Below are positions 44,271 to 53,263 of a DNA stretch of 64,000 nucleotides, piece by piece. The stretch spans positions 2,748,501 through 2,812,500 of the forward strand of contig NZ_CP146608.1 of NCBI RefSeq assembly GCF_037113415.1. The letters are read 5' to 3'. The position numbers and the translations under genes are program-made. The notes below the pieces were generated by a model, which was given only the letters and a program-made list of their open reading frames with translations, was not told the DNA's origin and did not search any database. Within the stretch, counting starts at the first letter, position 1. Every line of letters starts with the position of its first letter. This DNA comes from Devosia sp. XK-2 (GTDB taxonomy: Bacteria > Pseudomonadota > Alphaproteobacteria > Rhizobiales > Devosiaceae).

Positions 44271-45783
44271 CGCCCCACGCTATCTCCTGGGTCTGGATGC
44301 CGGCAACACGGTCATCAAGGCCGTTCTTTTTACCCTGGACGGCAAGCAGGTTGCGGCGCATGGCATCGACGGCGCCACCCATACGCCAGCGGCAGGCATC
44401 GTCGAACGCTCGGTGCCCGAGCTTTGGGACAATGCCATGGTGGCGATCAGCCAGTGCATCGCCAGGGCCGGGATCGACGCGCGCCAGGTCGCGGCGGTCG
44501 GGACGGCCGGGCACGGCAATGGACTTTATCTGCTCGATCGGGAGCGGCAGCCACTCCTGGGCATTCAGTCCCTCGACAGCCGGGCGGCGCAACTGGCCAA
44601 TGTTCTGGACCATCGCGCGGGCGCGGAACTTCATGCGATCTGTCTGCAACGCCCCTGGCCTTCGCAGACACCGGTCCTCTTGGCCTGGCTCAAGCAGAAC
44701 CGACCGGACCTCTACGGGCGCGCCGGAACGCTGCTATTCGCCAAGGATGTACTGACCTGGTACCTGACCGGAGAATTGGCGAGCGAGATTTCCGACATGT
44801 CGGGCGCCGGCCTCCTGCGCATGCCGGGTGCCGTCTACGATGACGAACTGATGAGGCTCTATGGTCTCGAAGACGCATTGGGGATGCTGCCACCCCTCTA
44901 CCAGCCCAGCGATGTGGTCGGCACTATAACGGCGCAAACGGCTGCACGGACCGGACTTGCCGAGGGCGCGCCAGTGGTCGCAGGGCTCTTTGACGTCGTG
45001 GCTTCTGCCATGGGATCGGGTGCGGCCCTGCCCGGATCGGCCTCGGTGGTTGCTGGTAGCTGGTCGATCAACCAGGTGTTCTCGAACGAACCGGTGAAGG
45101 ACGAACGGGTCTTCATGGTCGCCGGCTACGGCCCCAACCGCTTTGCCAATATGGAGAACAGCGCGACCTCGGCGGCAAACCTGGAATGGTATGTGCGGGC
45201 CCTGATCGAGCGCGGGGCACACCACGTTGATCCCTTCGGCGTGGTCAATGACCTTGTCGGCGCGGTCACCCCGCGCCATGACGATCCGCTGTTCCAGCCC
45301 TTTCTCTATGGCGGACGCCTCGGTTCGCACTACAGGGCCAGCTTTTTTGGCCTTGCCGGCTGGCACGGCGAAGGCCACCTGCTGCGGGCGCTTTATGAGG
45401 GCGTGATGTTCGAGCATCGGCGCCATGTCTCGGTGCTGGCAGATGCAGGCGTGGGCATGGACCAGGCAGTGCTGTCGGGCGGTGGCTCGAGGTCAGCACA
45501 TTGGCCACAGATCTTCGCTGACGGACTGGGCGTGCCGGTGACCGTGGCCGAGGCCCGCGAGACCGGCGCCTTGGGTGCGGCCATGATGGCCGCCGTGGGA
45601 ATTGGCCTCTATCAGGATGAGATCGCGGCGGCTGCCGCCATGACGCGCGCCGTCCGGACCTATGTTCCCGACCCTGCAATGGCTGCCCATTATGACCGCC
45701 GCTATGCCATCTGGAGCAAACTCAACGCCGCAAGCGACCAGATCTGGCAGGACCTGTTGTCGGAGCGGCCGCATGCGGGTTGA
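44263..45783 (+). CDS. FGGY-family carbohydrate kinase (LyxK/EryA-like)
   Basis: A 506-aa sugar kinase of the FGGY family. It has an N-terminal ATPase-fold motif LGLDAGNTVIKAVLF near residue 8, the substrate-region GTAGHGNGLYLLD near 85, GLFDVVASAMGSG near 243 and the C-terminal LSGGGSRSAHWPQIFADGLG near 405. The overall pattern resembles L-xylulose/3-keto-gulonate kinases (LyxK) and erythritol kinases more than glycerol kinase. It phosphorylates the imported or oxidised sugar to commit it to the operon's pathway. I use the ATG at 44263; earlier ATGs lie deep in the aldolase gene. It overlaps the GMC gene by 11 bases. Confidence 0.87.
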   Translation: MVDAPRYLLGLDAGNTVIKAVLFTLDGKQVAAHGIDGATHTPAAGIVERSVPELWDNAMVAISQCIARAGIDARQVAAVGTAGHGNGLYLLDRERQPLLGIQSLDSRAAQLANVLDHRAGAELHAICLQRPWPSQTPVLLAWLKQNRPDLYGRAGTLLFAKDVLTWYLTGELASEISDMSGAGLLRMPGAVYDDELMRLYGLEDALGMLPPLYQPSDVVGTITAQTAARTGLAEGAPVVAGLFDVVASAMGSGAALPGSASVVAGSWSINQVFSNEPVKDERVFMVAGYGPNRFANMENSATSAANLEWYVRALIERGAHHVDPFGVVNDLVGAVTPRHDDPLFQPFLYGGRLGSHYRASFFGLAGWHGEGHLLRALYEGVMFEHRRHVSVLADAGVGMDQAVLSGGGSRSAHWPQIFADGLGVPVTVAEARETGALGAAMMAAVGIGLYQDEIAAAAAMTRAVRTYVPDPAMAAHYDRRYAIWSKLNAASDQIWQDLLSERPHAG

Positions 45784-47389
45784 GGGTGACTATGACTATG
45801 TGGTCGTGGGAGCGGGCACGGCCGGATGCGTGCTCGCCAACCGCCTCACCGAGGACCCACGAAATCGCGTCCTGCTGATCGAGGCAGGCGGCAAGGACAA
45901 CTATCACTGGGTCACCATCCCCGTCGGCTACCTCTATTGCATCGGCAATCCGCGCACCGACTGGATGATGAAGACAGCGCCCGAACCGGGCCTTAACGGG
46001 CGGTCCCTGGTCTATCCACGCGGCAAGGTGCTTGGCGGCTGCACCTCGGTCAATGGCATGATCTATATGCGCGGCCAGGCCGCTGATTATGATGGTTGGC
46101 GACAGGCCGGAAATACTGGTTGGGGCTGGGACGATGTGCTTCCCTATTTCATCAAGTCCGAGGACCACCATGCCGGGGCCAACGCTATGCATGGGGTCGG
46201 GGGCGAATGGCGGGTGGCGCAGCAACGCCTTTCCTGGGATATCCTGGAAGCGGTGCAGCGTGGCGCCAGCGAGTTCGGCATCGAACCGCGATCCGACTTC
46301 AACGATGGCGACAATGAAGGCTCAGGCCTGTTCGAGGTCAATCAATCCGGTGGCCGCCGCTGGAACACCGCCAAGGGCTTCCTCCGGCCCGCCCTCCGCC
46401 GCCCCAATCTACGGCTTGTCACGCAAGCAGAAGTAGAGCGGCTGATCGTTAAAAACGGCCGGGTCGCCGGCGTAACCTATCGTCACGACGGCGATAGCGT
46501 TCAAGCGCGAGCGGGTCGCGAAGTGTTGCTCGCCGCGGGCACCATCAACTCACCCAAACTGCTCGAACTCTCCGGCATCGGCCGGCCCGAAATCCTGCAG
46601 AAGAACGGCATCAGCGTTCGCCTCGAAAGCCAGGGAGTCGGTGAAAACCTGCAGGACCATTTGCAGATCCGCATGGTTTACCGGGTCAGCGGCGCGCAGA
46701 CGCTCAACACATTGTTCCATAGTCCCCTCGGCAAACTGCGCATGGGGCTGCAATATGCCCTCACCCAGAGCGGCCCGCTGTCGATGGCGCCCAGCCAGTT
46801 CGGCATGTTCACCAAATCCGACCCTTCGATGGCCACGCCGGACCTGGAATACCATGTTCAGCCCCTCTCGACGAACCGGCTGGGCGAACCGCTGCACACC
46901 TTCCCCGCGATCACCATTTCGGTGTGCAACCTTCGTCCCCAGAGCCGTGGCAGCGTTCATATCGAGAGCACGGACCTCTCCCGCCAGCCGCTGATCCAGC
47001 CGAACTACCTTTCCACCGCCGCCGATCGCGACATTGCCGTTCGTTCGGTGCAGCAGGCCCGGCAGATCATGACCGCCAAGGCACTGCAATCTTATCGTCC
47101 AGAGGAAATCCTGCCCGGGCCAGTGGTGAACACCGAAGCTGAACTTTTGCAGGGCATTGGCGATATCGCCACCACCATCTTCCACCCGGTCGGGACCTGC
47201 AGAATGGGCGTGGATGACCGCGCCGTGGTGACACCCGATTTGCGTCTCAGAGGCATGGATGGCCTGCGCATCGTCGATGCTTCGATCATGCCGACCATCG
47301 TTTCAGGCAATACTGCCAGCCCGACGGTGATGATTGCCGAAAAGGCCGCCGACATGATCAAAAGGGAAGCCAGGCTGTCCGCCGCCTAA
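45773..47389 (+). CDS. GMC-family FAD oxidoreductase (choline dehydrogenase-like)
   Basis: A 538-aa glucose-methanol-choline oxidoreductase. FAD motif VVVGAGTAGCVLANRL near residue 9, GGCTSVNGMIYMRG near 85, the GMC signature LAAGTINSPKLLELSGIG near 255 and the active-site FHPVGTCRMG near 467 and SGNTASPT near 507 are present. It oxidises a primary or secondary alcohol group to a carbonyl. As last gene of the sugar operon it may oxidise the polyol or sugar before or instead of phosphorylation. Annotation as choline dehydrogenase should not be transferred without a betaine context. A bidirectional hairpin follows. Confidence 0.88.
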   Translation: MRVEGDYDYVVVGAGTAGCVLANRLTEDPRNRVLLIEAGGKDNYHWVTIPVGYLYCIGNPRTDWMMKTAPEPGLNGRSLVYPRGKVLGGCTSVNGMIYMRGQAADYDGWRQAGNTGWGWDDVLPYFIKSEDHHAGANAMHGVGGEWRVAQQRLSWDILEAVQRGASEFGIEPRSDFNDGDNEGSGLFEVNQSGGRRWNTAKGFLRPALRRPNLRLVTQAEVERLIVKNGRVAGVTYRHDGDSVQARAGREVLLAAGTINSPKLLELSGIGRPEILQKNGISVRLESQGVGENLQDHLQIRMVYRVSGAQTLNTLFHSPLGKLRMGLQYALTQSGPLSMAPSQFGMFTKSDPSMATPDLEYHVQPLSTNRLGEPLHTFPAITISVCNLRPQSRGSVHIESTDLSRQPLIQPNYLSTAADRDIAVRSVQQARQIMTAKALQSYRPEEILPGPVVNTEAELLQGIGDIATTIFHPVGTCRMGVDDRAVVTPDLRLRGMDGLRIVDASIMPTIVSGNTASPTVMIAEKAADMIKREARLSAA

Positions 47390-47424
47390 ACCTTGGCAAA
47401 CGGCCGCTTGTGCCGAAAGCAAAC

Positions 47425-47452
47425 ATCGGGGTCGCACATCTGCGGCCCCGAT
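47425..47452. terminator. Bidirectional terminator hairpin between GMC and mmsA-like genes
   Basis: ATCGGGG-T-CGCA and TGCG-G-CCCCGAT form an 11-bp stem with one internal T/G pair and a CATC loop. It lies 36 bases after the GMC stop and 11 bases before the stop of the convergent dehydrogenase gene, so it can end both transcripts; short T/A-rich flanks follow on both sides. Confidence 0.7.
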
Positions 47453-47462
47453 TTCGATTGCT

Positions 47463-48959
47463 CTATTTCATCGTCGGCATCTGGAATTCGGCGCCGTCCT
47501 TGATGCCGCTGGGCCAGCGTGCGGTTACGGTCTTGGTGCGGGTCCAGAACTTGATCGAATCCGTACCATGCTGGTTGAGATCGCCAAAGGCGCTTGCCTT
47601 CCAGCCGCCGAAGCTGTGATAGGCCAGCGGCACCGGCACCGGGACATTGACCCCGACCATGCCGACATTGATGCGCGCGGCAAAGTCGCGCGCCGCGTCG
47701 CCATCGCGGGTGAAGATTGCCGTGCCATTGCCGTAGGGATTGTCCATCACCAGATCAATCGCGTCATCATAGGTGCCGGCGCGAACCACGCTCAGCACCG
47801 GCCCGAAGATTTCTTCCTTGTAGATGTCCATTTCCGGCGTCACGCGATCGAACAGGGTCGGGCCGACGAAATAGCCATTCTCATAACCCTGCAGACTGAA
47901 ACCGCGGCCATCGACCACAAGGTCGGCGCCCTGCTCCACGCCCTTGGAGATGAGCTGCTTGATGCGGTCCTGGCTGGCTTTGGTGATGACCGGTCCCATT
48001 TCTGATGCGGCGTCGCTGGCCGGACCAAGCTTGAGCTTTTCGATGCGGGGCTTGAGCGCCTCAACGATGCGGTCGGCTGTACCATCGCCAACGGGGACGG
48101 CCACGGAAATGGCCATACAGCGTTCCCCGGCCGAACCATAACCGGCGCCCATCAAGGCATCGGCGGCCTTGTCCATGTCGGCATCGGGCATGATGATCAT
48201 GTGGTTCTTGGCACCACCAAAGGCCTGCACGCGCTTGCCGTTGGCAGCGGCGGTTCCATAGACATAGCGGGCGATGGGGGTGGAGCCGACAAAGCTGATG
48301 GCCTCGATCTTTTCGTGGGCCAGAATGCCATCCACCACAGGCTTGCCGCCTTGCACGACATTGAGGATGCCCCTGGGCAGTCCGGCCTCGATGGCCAGTT
48401 GGGCCAGGCGCACCGGCACGGACGGATCGCGCTCGGAGGGCTTGAGGATGAAGGCATTGCCCGCGGCAATGGCCGGCGACAGCATCCAGAGCGGGATCAT
48501 GGCGGGAAAGTTGAACGGCGTGATGCCGGCGCCAATACCCACAGGCTGACGCATGGAATACATGTCGATCCCCGGCCCCGCCCCATCGGTGAACTCGCCT
48601 TTGAGCAGGTGCGGTGCACCGGCGACGAATTCCGACACTTCCAGCCCCCGCTGGATGTCGCCCTTGGAATCCTCGATGGTCTTGCCGTGTTCGGCGCTCA
48701 GCAGTTCCGCCAGCTCCTGCATGTTCTGGTTGATGAGCGCTACGAAGTTGAAGAACACGCGCGCCCGTCGCTGCGGATTGGTCGCGGCCCATTTGGGCTG
48801 CGCGGCAGCGGCGGAGGCAACGGCCGCCTCCAGATCTGTCGAAGATGCCAGGGCCACCCGCGCCTGGACGTCGCCGGTCGCCGGGTTGAAGACATCCTGG
48901 AATTCGGTCGAGCTGCCAGTGGTTTCGACGCCGTCGATGAAGTGTCCAATAGTGCGCAT
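47463..48959 (-). CDS. mmsA: CoA-acylating methylmalonate-semialdehyde dehydrogenase
   Basis: A 498-aa aldehyde dehydrogenase of the MmsA/IolA type. It begins IGHFIDGVETTGSSTEFQDV, and has PFNFPAMIPLWM near residue 150, FVGSTPIARYVY near 225 and the nucleophile in GERCMAISVAVPVG near 285. Unlike ordinary aldehyde dehydrogenases it forms acyl-CoA (propionyl-CoA or acetyl-CoA) from methylmalonate or malonate semialdehyde in valine, thymine or inositol breakdown. GGAGG precedes the ATG. It is divergent from a LysR regulator and not obviously part of a valine or inositol operon here, so the pathway is open. Confidence 0.92.
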   Translation of the reverse strand: MRTIGHFIDGVETTGSSTEFQDVFNPATGDVQARVALASSTDLEAAVASAAAAQPKWAATNPQRRARVFFNFVALINQNMQELAELLSAEHGKTIEDSKGDIQRGLEVSEFVAGAPHLLKGEFTDGAGPGIDMYSMRQPVGIGAGITPFNFPAMIPLWMLSPAIAAGNAFILKPSERDPSVPVRLAQLAIEAGLPRGILNVVQGGKPVVDGILAHEKIEAISFVGSTPIARYVYGTAAANGKRVQAFGGAKNHMIIMPDADMDKAADALMGAGYGSAGERCMAISVAVPVGDGTADRIVEALKPRIEKLKLGPASDAASEMGPVITKASQDRIKQLISKGVEQGADLVVDGRGFSLQGYENGYFVGPTLFDRVTPEMDIYKEEIFGPVLSVVRAGTYDDAIDLVMDNPYGNGTAIFTRDGDAARDFAARINVGMVGVNVPVPVPLAYHSFGGWKASAFGDLNQHGTDSIKFWTRTKTVTARWPSGIKDGAEFQMPTMK

Positions 48960-49053
48960 GCAGTTCCTCCTTGGTCGGCAAGGAAAATGTCACTATGCTT
49001 TTCGCACATCAACGCGATCAGTCGCGCATCTGTTGTGCAGAAAGTAGAGCGCA

Positions 49054-49956
49054 TTGAACTGGGACGATGTTCGTATCTTTCTCGCCGTGGCCCGCAACGG
49101 CCAGATCTTGGGGGCCTCCCGCGCCCTCGGCCTCAACCACGCGACGGTGGCGAGACGGCTGACGGCGTTGGAAGAGGCGCTGGGGAGCACGCTGTTCCAG
49201 CGGCGCACCAACGGCACCCAGCTGACGGCGCAGGGCGAGACGTTTCTGGTCCACGCCGAGGCCATGGAAAGCGCCAGCCTTGCAGCGGCAGGATCGGCCG
49301 ATGCAAACAGCAGGATCGAAGGCACGGTCCGCATCGGCGCTCCGGACGGCTTCGGCGTGGCCTTTCTGGCGCCACGCCTGCACGAACTGACCGAGCGCCA
49401 TCCCTCTATGCGCATCGAACTGGTGCCTGTGCCACGGGCCTTCTCGCTATCGCGGCGCGAAGCCGATATTGCCGTGACGCTGGAGCGTCCCCGCGAAGGC
49501 CGGCTGGTGGCGCGCAAGCTGACCGACTATTCCCTGGGGCTCTATGCCGCGCGTAGCTATCTGGACCGGTATGGCGCGCCAAAAAGCCTCGACGATCTGC
49601 AGCACCACCGCCTCGTCGGCTATGTCGAAGACCTGCTCTATACCGCATCGCTAGACTATACGGGCCTGTTCAGCGGCGACTGGCATTCACGGATCGCGGT
49701 GTCCTCGGCCATGGGTCAGACTGAAGCCGTTCGGGCCGGTGCCGGCATCGGCATCCTGCACGCCTTCATGGCCCGCCGCGATCGCGATCTCATCCCCCTC
49801 CTGCCGCAGCACATAGTGACCCGTTCCTATTGGACCGTGCTGCACGAAGACCTCCGCTCCATCCGCCGCGTGGCGCTGGTTTCCGAATTCCTGGCCGAGA
49901 TCGTTGCCCGAGACCGGGCCCTGTTTATTGCGGCAATGGCACCGGACAACCCATAA
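49054..49956 (+). CDS. LysR-family transcriptional regulator
   Basis: A 300-aa regulator with an N-terminal winged helix (DVRIFLAVARNGQILGASRAL then LNHATVARRLTALEE, residues 5-45) and a LysR substrate-binding domain from about residue 90 (VRIGAPDGFGVAFLAPRL). The ATG-less TTG start gives the common MNWDDVRIF opening. It is divergent from mmsA with a 94-base gap and most likely controls it. No typical T-N11-A site stood out clearly in the short gap. Confidence 0.87.
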   Translation: MNWDDVRIFLAVARNGQILGASRALGLNHATVARRLTALEEALGSTLFQRRTNGTQLTAQGETFLVHAEAMESASLAAAGSADANSRIEGTVRIGAPDGFGVAFLAPRLHELTERHPSMRIELVPVPRAFSLSRREADIAVTLERPREGRLVARKLTDYSLGLYAARSYLDRYGAPKSLDDLQHHRLVGYVEDLLYTASLDYTGLFSGDWHSRIAVSSAMGQTEAVRAGAGIGILHAFMARRDRDLIPLLPQHIVTRSYWTVLHEDLRSIRRVALVSEFLAEIVARDRALFIAAMAPDNP

Positions 49957-49970
49957 AATCCCCTCCCTCC

Positions 49971-50275
49971 TTAGTCCCTGACCACGCGATAGCGGATATG
50001 TGTGGCGTCCGGTGTGTCGATCACTCGGACGATCTCCAGCTCGATCCGCTCTGGCAGACCGTCGAACAGCCTGCGCCCTGCTCCCCGCAGCACCGGGATC
50101 TGGTGGATCTGAATTTCATCCAGCACGCCGGCGCGCAGCGCCTGTTGCGCCAAGGTGCCACCATGCACCCTTGCCCTTCGCGGCCAGCTTGGCCTGCTTC
50201 ATCGCGCTGGCGACATCGTTCACATAAGTCACCAGAGGATGATGCGCTGCATTCGTTCCCTTGCCCATCTGATAT
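49971..50275 (-). pseudogene. Dihydrofolate-reductase-family (RibD C-terminal) remnant, frameshifted and N-terminally truncated
   Basis: Two minus-strand frames together look like the last 100 residues of a small dihydrofolate-reductase-family protein. The upstream part (HHPLVTYVNDVASAMKQAKL, about 50170-50275) and the downstream part (VHGGTLAQQALRAGVLDEI, then IPVLRGAGRRLFDGL, to 49971) are joined by a one-base frameshift near 50170. The N-terminal half with the NADPH site is missing; the preceding DNA is unrelated. The stop at 49971 and family ending HIRYRVV are intact. It is most likely a decayed gene; a sequencing error could explain the frameshift but not the truncation. Confidence 0.65.
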
Positions 50276-50319
50276 CTCCGGGGTCTGGGTGCGTCACGAA
50301 CAGTTGCGGACTCCAGCGA

Positions 50320-50357
50320 TCGGGCGGTTGCATGCTCGAGAGCATGCAACCGCCCGA
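50320..50357 (-). terminator. Perfect 18-bp hairpin after the alpha/beta hydrolase gene
   Basis: The two arms (50320-50337 and 50340-50357, core CGGGCGGTTGCATGCTC and its exact complement) pair without mismatch around a two-base gap. It starts 24 bases after the hydrolase stop, at the edge of the decayed reductase fragment. No T-run follows, so it is a terminator candidate or a trace of a recombination event. Confidence 0.6.
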
Positions 50358-50380
50358 AGTCGTGCCTTATTCTGCCTGCG

Positions 50381-51289
50381 CTAGTTGTCCAGGAAGGGAA
50401 TGGCGAGTTCGCTCGCCGCCGTGGTGTTGATGATGTCGTAGTGGGTGGCGTCGGGGATCACCGCAAAATGGTTTTGGCCCATCCCGGAGCGGTCCCAGTT
50501 GGCGTCCTGCGCGCCGCCGCCGAGCATTTCGTAGAGCTTGGTCGCGGCGCTGATGCGGACGGCATCCCAGTCGGCGACTATGACCAGCGTAGGCGCCTTG
50601 ATGCCCGGGATCTCGGCCGAGAAGTCGTAGTCGACACCGACTAGTGTGGCGATTTCCTTGACCGCGTCGACCCAGCTATCTGCACCGCCCGGCGCTTTCG
50701 CGATATAGGCCTGGTGCATCGGCGACCCGATGAGGCTTTCGGCGGTGGCCACCGGATCGGCATTGATGCTGCGCATGCCCTCAAAATTGTAGGTGTGCCA
50801 ATTGTCGAAAGCATAGGCGGCCGAGAGCAGGACCAGGTGGTCGACGACCTCGGGATGATCGATGGCGAGCCGCATCGCGGTGGCCCCGCCAAGGGAGTAG
50901 CCAAACACGTCGGCCTTCTCGTAGCCGAGCGCCTTGATGAGCTCGGCTATATCGGTCGCCATGGCCTCGAAGGTCATTTCTCGGCCGAGAGGACCGGTGC
51001 CGCCATGGCCCTGGAGATCGACGCCGATAACTTTGCGGCTCTCGGCGAGCAAAGCGATATTGGGCCCGAACATCTCGACGGTCCCAAGGCCGCCGTGAAG
51101 CAGGATCAGCGGGTCGCCTTCGCCATAGGTCTGGTACCAGACCTTGACATCGTTGACCTCAGCGAAGCCGGATTCTGTTGGAGTCGGGAGCTGGAACATC
51201 TCAGATGCCTCCTGGGCATGCGTCACGATTGATGCGGCAAGGCTCAACGCCGCCGCGGCGATGACGGAAAAAATCGTATGCTTGTTCAT
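50381..51289 (-). CDS. Secreted alpha/beta hydrolase
   Basis: A 302-aa alpha/beta-hydrolase with an N-terminal signal peptide (residues 1-25, TIFSVIAAAALSLAASIVTHAQ-type). The oxyanion segment LILLHGGLG lies near residue 62, the nucleophile elbow GYSLGG near 130 supplies the serine, and a histidine in DATHYD near 285 completes the likely triad. It would hydrolyse an ester, lactone or similar bond in the periplasm; the substrate is not evident. AAAGGAAA precedes the ATG at 51289; a longer open frame is rejected since it would remove the signal peptide. It follows a membrane-anchored DJ-1-like protein and DoxX on the same strand. Confidence 0.82.
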   Translation of the reverse strand: MNKHTIFSVIAAAALSLAASIVTHAQEASEMFQLPTPTESGFAEVNDVKVWYQTYGEGDPLILLHGGLGTVEMFGPNIALLAESRKVIGVDLQGHGGTGPLGREMTFEAMATDIAELIKALGYEKADVFGYSLGGATAMRLAIDHPEVVDHLVLLSAAYAFDNWHTYNFEGMRSINADPVATAESLIGSPMHQAYIAKAPGGADSWVDAVKEIATLVGVDYDFSAEIPGIKAPTLVIVADWDAVRISAATKLYEMLGGGAQDANWDRSGMGQNHFAVIPDATHYDIINTTAASELAIPFLDN

Positions 51290-51462
51290 TTGGGTTTCCT
51301 TTGCTTCTGTTCCCAAGACGAACCGGGCCGCAGCCTTACGACATCCGGAGCGGAATTTTTTCAGTGGATTGCCGGACCATCTGAACGGCGAGCGCCTCAT
51401 ATGCGGCAGCCATGATGCTGCAAAGTCACCTGCCGTTTCGGGACCGATCCTGAAACGCGCGA

Positions 51463-52599
51463 TCATCGGGGATATTCGAGCTGCATGGCGACGACATCCG
51501 TCGTGGGCTCGCCATAGCGGGTGGCGACGGCCGCGAGCGTCCGGTCCAGGGCGTCGGCAACGCGCTGTTCGGGAAACGTCGATACCAAGTGGTTCGCCGG
51601 CCAGTCCCGTTCCGCGCGGTCCGGCAGAACGCGCACGCCATTCGCCGTTGTGATGGCGGATGATGATTGCGCAAATGTGACCGCATGCGACCGATAGGTC
51701 CGGGACCAGGCATCCGCCACCAGCGCGAGCGAAGCTTCGTCCATGCCCGGCTCAAGGGCGATGCCCTGAACCTCGCGATTCCAGAACGCAGCCAAATTGG
51801 CAAGGACGGTGGTCGCGAACGGCCGGGTCAGCCCGAAGGCGCCGCTCGAATGGCGCATATCCCAGCGTTCCACGCCGATCTCACGAGCCACCGCATCGGC
51901 CCGTTCACGCCCCGCAATGGCTTCAATCAGGGTCAGCATCATCGGCATGGAAGCGGTGATACCCGTCGTGGTCACCACGCCATCATCGGCAACGAAGCGC
52001 CGATCGGCGACATAATCAATGCTCGGGCTGCGCCTCAGCATATCGCGCAGATAAAACCAGTGCGTGGTTGCCCGGCGACCATCGAGCAATCCGGCCGCGC
52101 CAACCACCTTGGCCCCGGCACACACGCCAATGATCCGAGCGCCTTTGTGGGATTGATCCTGCAGCCATGAGAGTACGGCTGGGTCATCGTCCCTGCTCAT
52201 CGCCGGCACGATGACATAATCGGCGCCATCGGGATGTTCGACGTCGAACGCGGCAATGGTCTGATCCGGTTCAACCCGAAGCGCGGGATAAAGCTGCACC
52301 GCCCCCTCGTCGGTTGCGAGCATGACCACCTCGGCAATGTCGGCACGACGAAGAATACTTGTTGGCAGCAAATAGTCTGTGGTTTCGGTGGCGTCGTTCA
52401 ACCCAATGATCGCAATCAGCGGGCGCTCGTCGCCATCGTGCCGCAGGGCCGACAGCATGGCCTCCACCTCCTCCTGCGGCACCATTGGCGCCTCGGCGCC
52501 TGCACTTGCCGGCGGAAGGCTGAAAAGCCAACCGCCAAAGCCGGCCATGCCGAGCACGACAACGGCAATGCCGCTCCATATGAAAAGCGCCTTGGTCAT
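51463..52599 (-). CDS. Membrane-anchored DJ-1/PfpI-like (GATase1-like) protein
   Basis: A 378-aa protein with an N-terminal hydrophobic anchor (FIWSGIAVVVLGMAGFGGWLF, residues about 6-27), then a DJ-1/PfpI-type domain (about 55-235). The nucleophile-elbow region IIGVCAGAKVVGAAGLLDGR supplies the conserved cysteine, followed by RRATTHW, as in the GlxA-like sensor domain, but no AraC helix-turn-helix is attached. The last 130 residues are of unknown type. The start at 52599 has GGAGGTG upstream. It may act as a membrane or periplasmic enzyme or stress protein; function is unknown. It sits between DoxX and hydrolase genes, divergent from a MocR regulator. Confidence 0.75.
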   Translation of the reverse strand: MTKALFIWSGIAVVVLGMAGFGGWLFSLPPASAGAEAPMVPQEEVEAMLSALRHDGDERPLIAIIGLNDATETTDYLLPTSILRRADIAEVVMLATDEGAVQLYPALRVEPDQTIAAFDVEHPDGADYVIVPAMSRDDDPAVLSWLQDQSHKGARIIGVCAGAKVVGAAGLLDGRRATTHWFYLRDMLRRSPSIDYVADRRFVADDGVVTTTGITASMPMMLTLIEAIAGRERADAVAREIGVERWDMRHSSGAFGLTRPFATTVLANLAAFWNREVQGIALEPGMDEASLALVADAWSRTYRSHAVTFAQSSSAITTANGVRVLPDRAERDWPANHLVSTFPEQRVADALDRTLAAVATRYGEPTTDVVAMQLEYPR

Positions 52600-52750
52600 T
52601 GCTGGTTCACCTCCAGATAAAAAGCCGGTCGGGTCATTGGATCTCGACCTGTCGCGCCCCGATCTGCTGATACGAACCAGGCGCTGCCGCCGGTCGTTTG
52701 AGACACACGAAAAACGGCGCATTGGGCCAGAGCGGCACGATTTTGCTCAG

Positions 52751-53152
52751 TCAGCGCCAGGACAAGGCCCGCCAGCGGTCTAGGCTCCAGGTGCCGGGAC
52801 CCGAAAAGACGAAATAGAGAAAGACGAAGCAGAACAGGATTGCGGGTGTGCCCATATTGTTGGCCGGGAAAAAACCCTGCGGTGCATGCACCATGAAATA
52901 GCCCACCGCCATCATCCCCGAGAGGATAAAGGCCGCCGGCCGCGTCAGCAGCCCGACCGTGATCAAGGCGCCGCCGATCAGTTCCAGCAAGCCGGCCACG
53001 ATCATCAGCGCGTCCATCGGCATGTCGTAAAGTGGCGGTGGGAACCCGAACAGCTTCTGCGTTCCGCCCTGAAAGAACAGCAGGCCCGACATGATCCGCA
53101 GGGCCGCCAGGCCATAGGGTTCCAGCGCTTTGAGCTTTTCAACCGCGACCAT
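52751..53152 (-). CDS. DoxX-family membrane protein
   Basis: A 133-aa inner-membrane protein with four hydrophobic segments and the DoxX motif ALRIMSGLLFFQGGTQKLFG near residue 17, then AGLLELIGGALITVGLLTR near 53. GGGAGG precedes the ATG. DoxX-like proteins take part in redox stress or quinone/thiosulphate metabolism in some organisms, but most have no known function. It is directly divergent from a MocR-type regulator whose gap contains repeated CCAAT boxes. Confidence 0.85.
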   Translation of the reverse strand: MVAVEKLKALEPYGLAALRIMSGLLFFQGGTQKLFGFPPPLYDMPMDALMIVAGLLELIGGALITVGLLTRPAAFILSGMMAVGYFMVHAPQGFFPANNMGTPAILFCFVFLYFVFSGPGTWSLDRWRALSWR

Positions 53153-53166
53153 TGTGCGCCTCCCTC

Positions 53167-53247
53167 ATTGGCTATTTGTCTGACGATAGCTATTGGAGAC
53201 AGAGGATCGGCTAAAGTACCAATTATGCAGCAATAGAGCAGTCCAAT
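53167..53247. promoter_or_regulatory. Candidate MocR-regulator binding region (ATTGG/CCAAT boxes)
   Basis: Between the divergent DoxX and MocR genes, ATTGG occurs at 53167 and 53192 and its complement CCAAT at 53219 and 53243, giving spacings of 25, 27 and 24 bases. MocR regulators are known to use spaced direct repeats. The boxes are seen directly; regulation is inferred. Confidence 0.4.
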
Positions 53248-53263
53248 TTAAGGTCTGAAGGCA

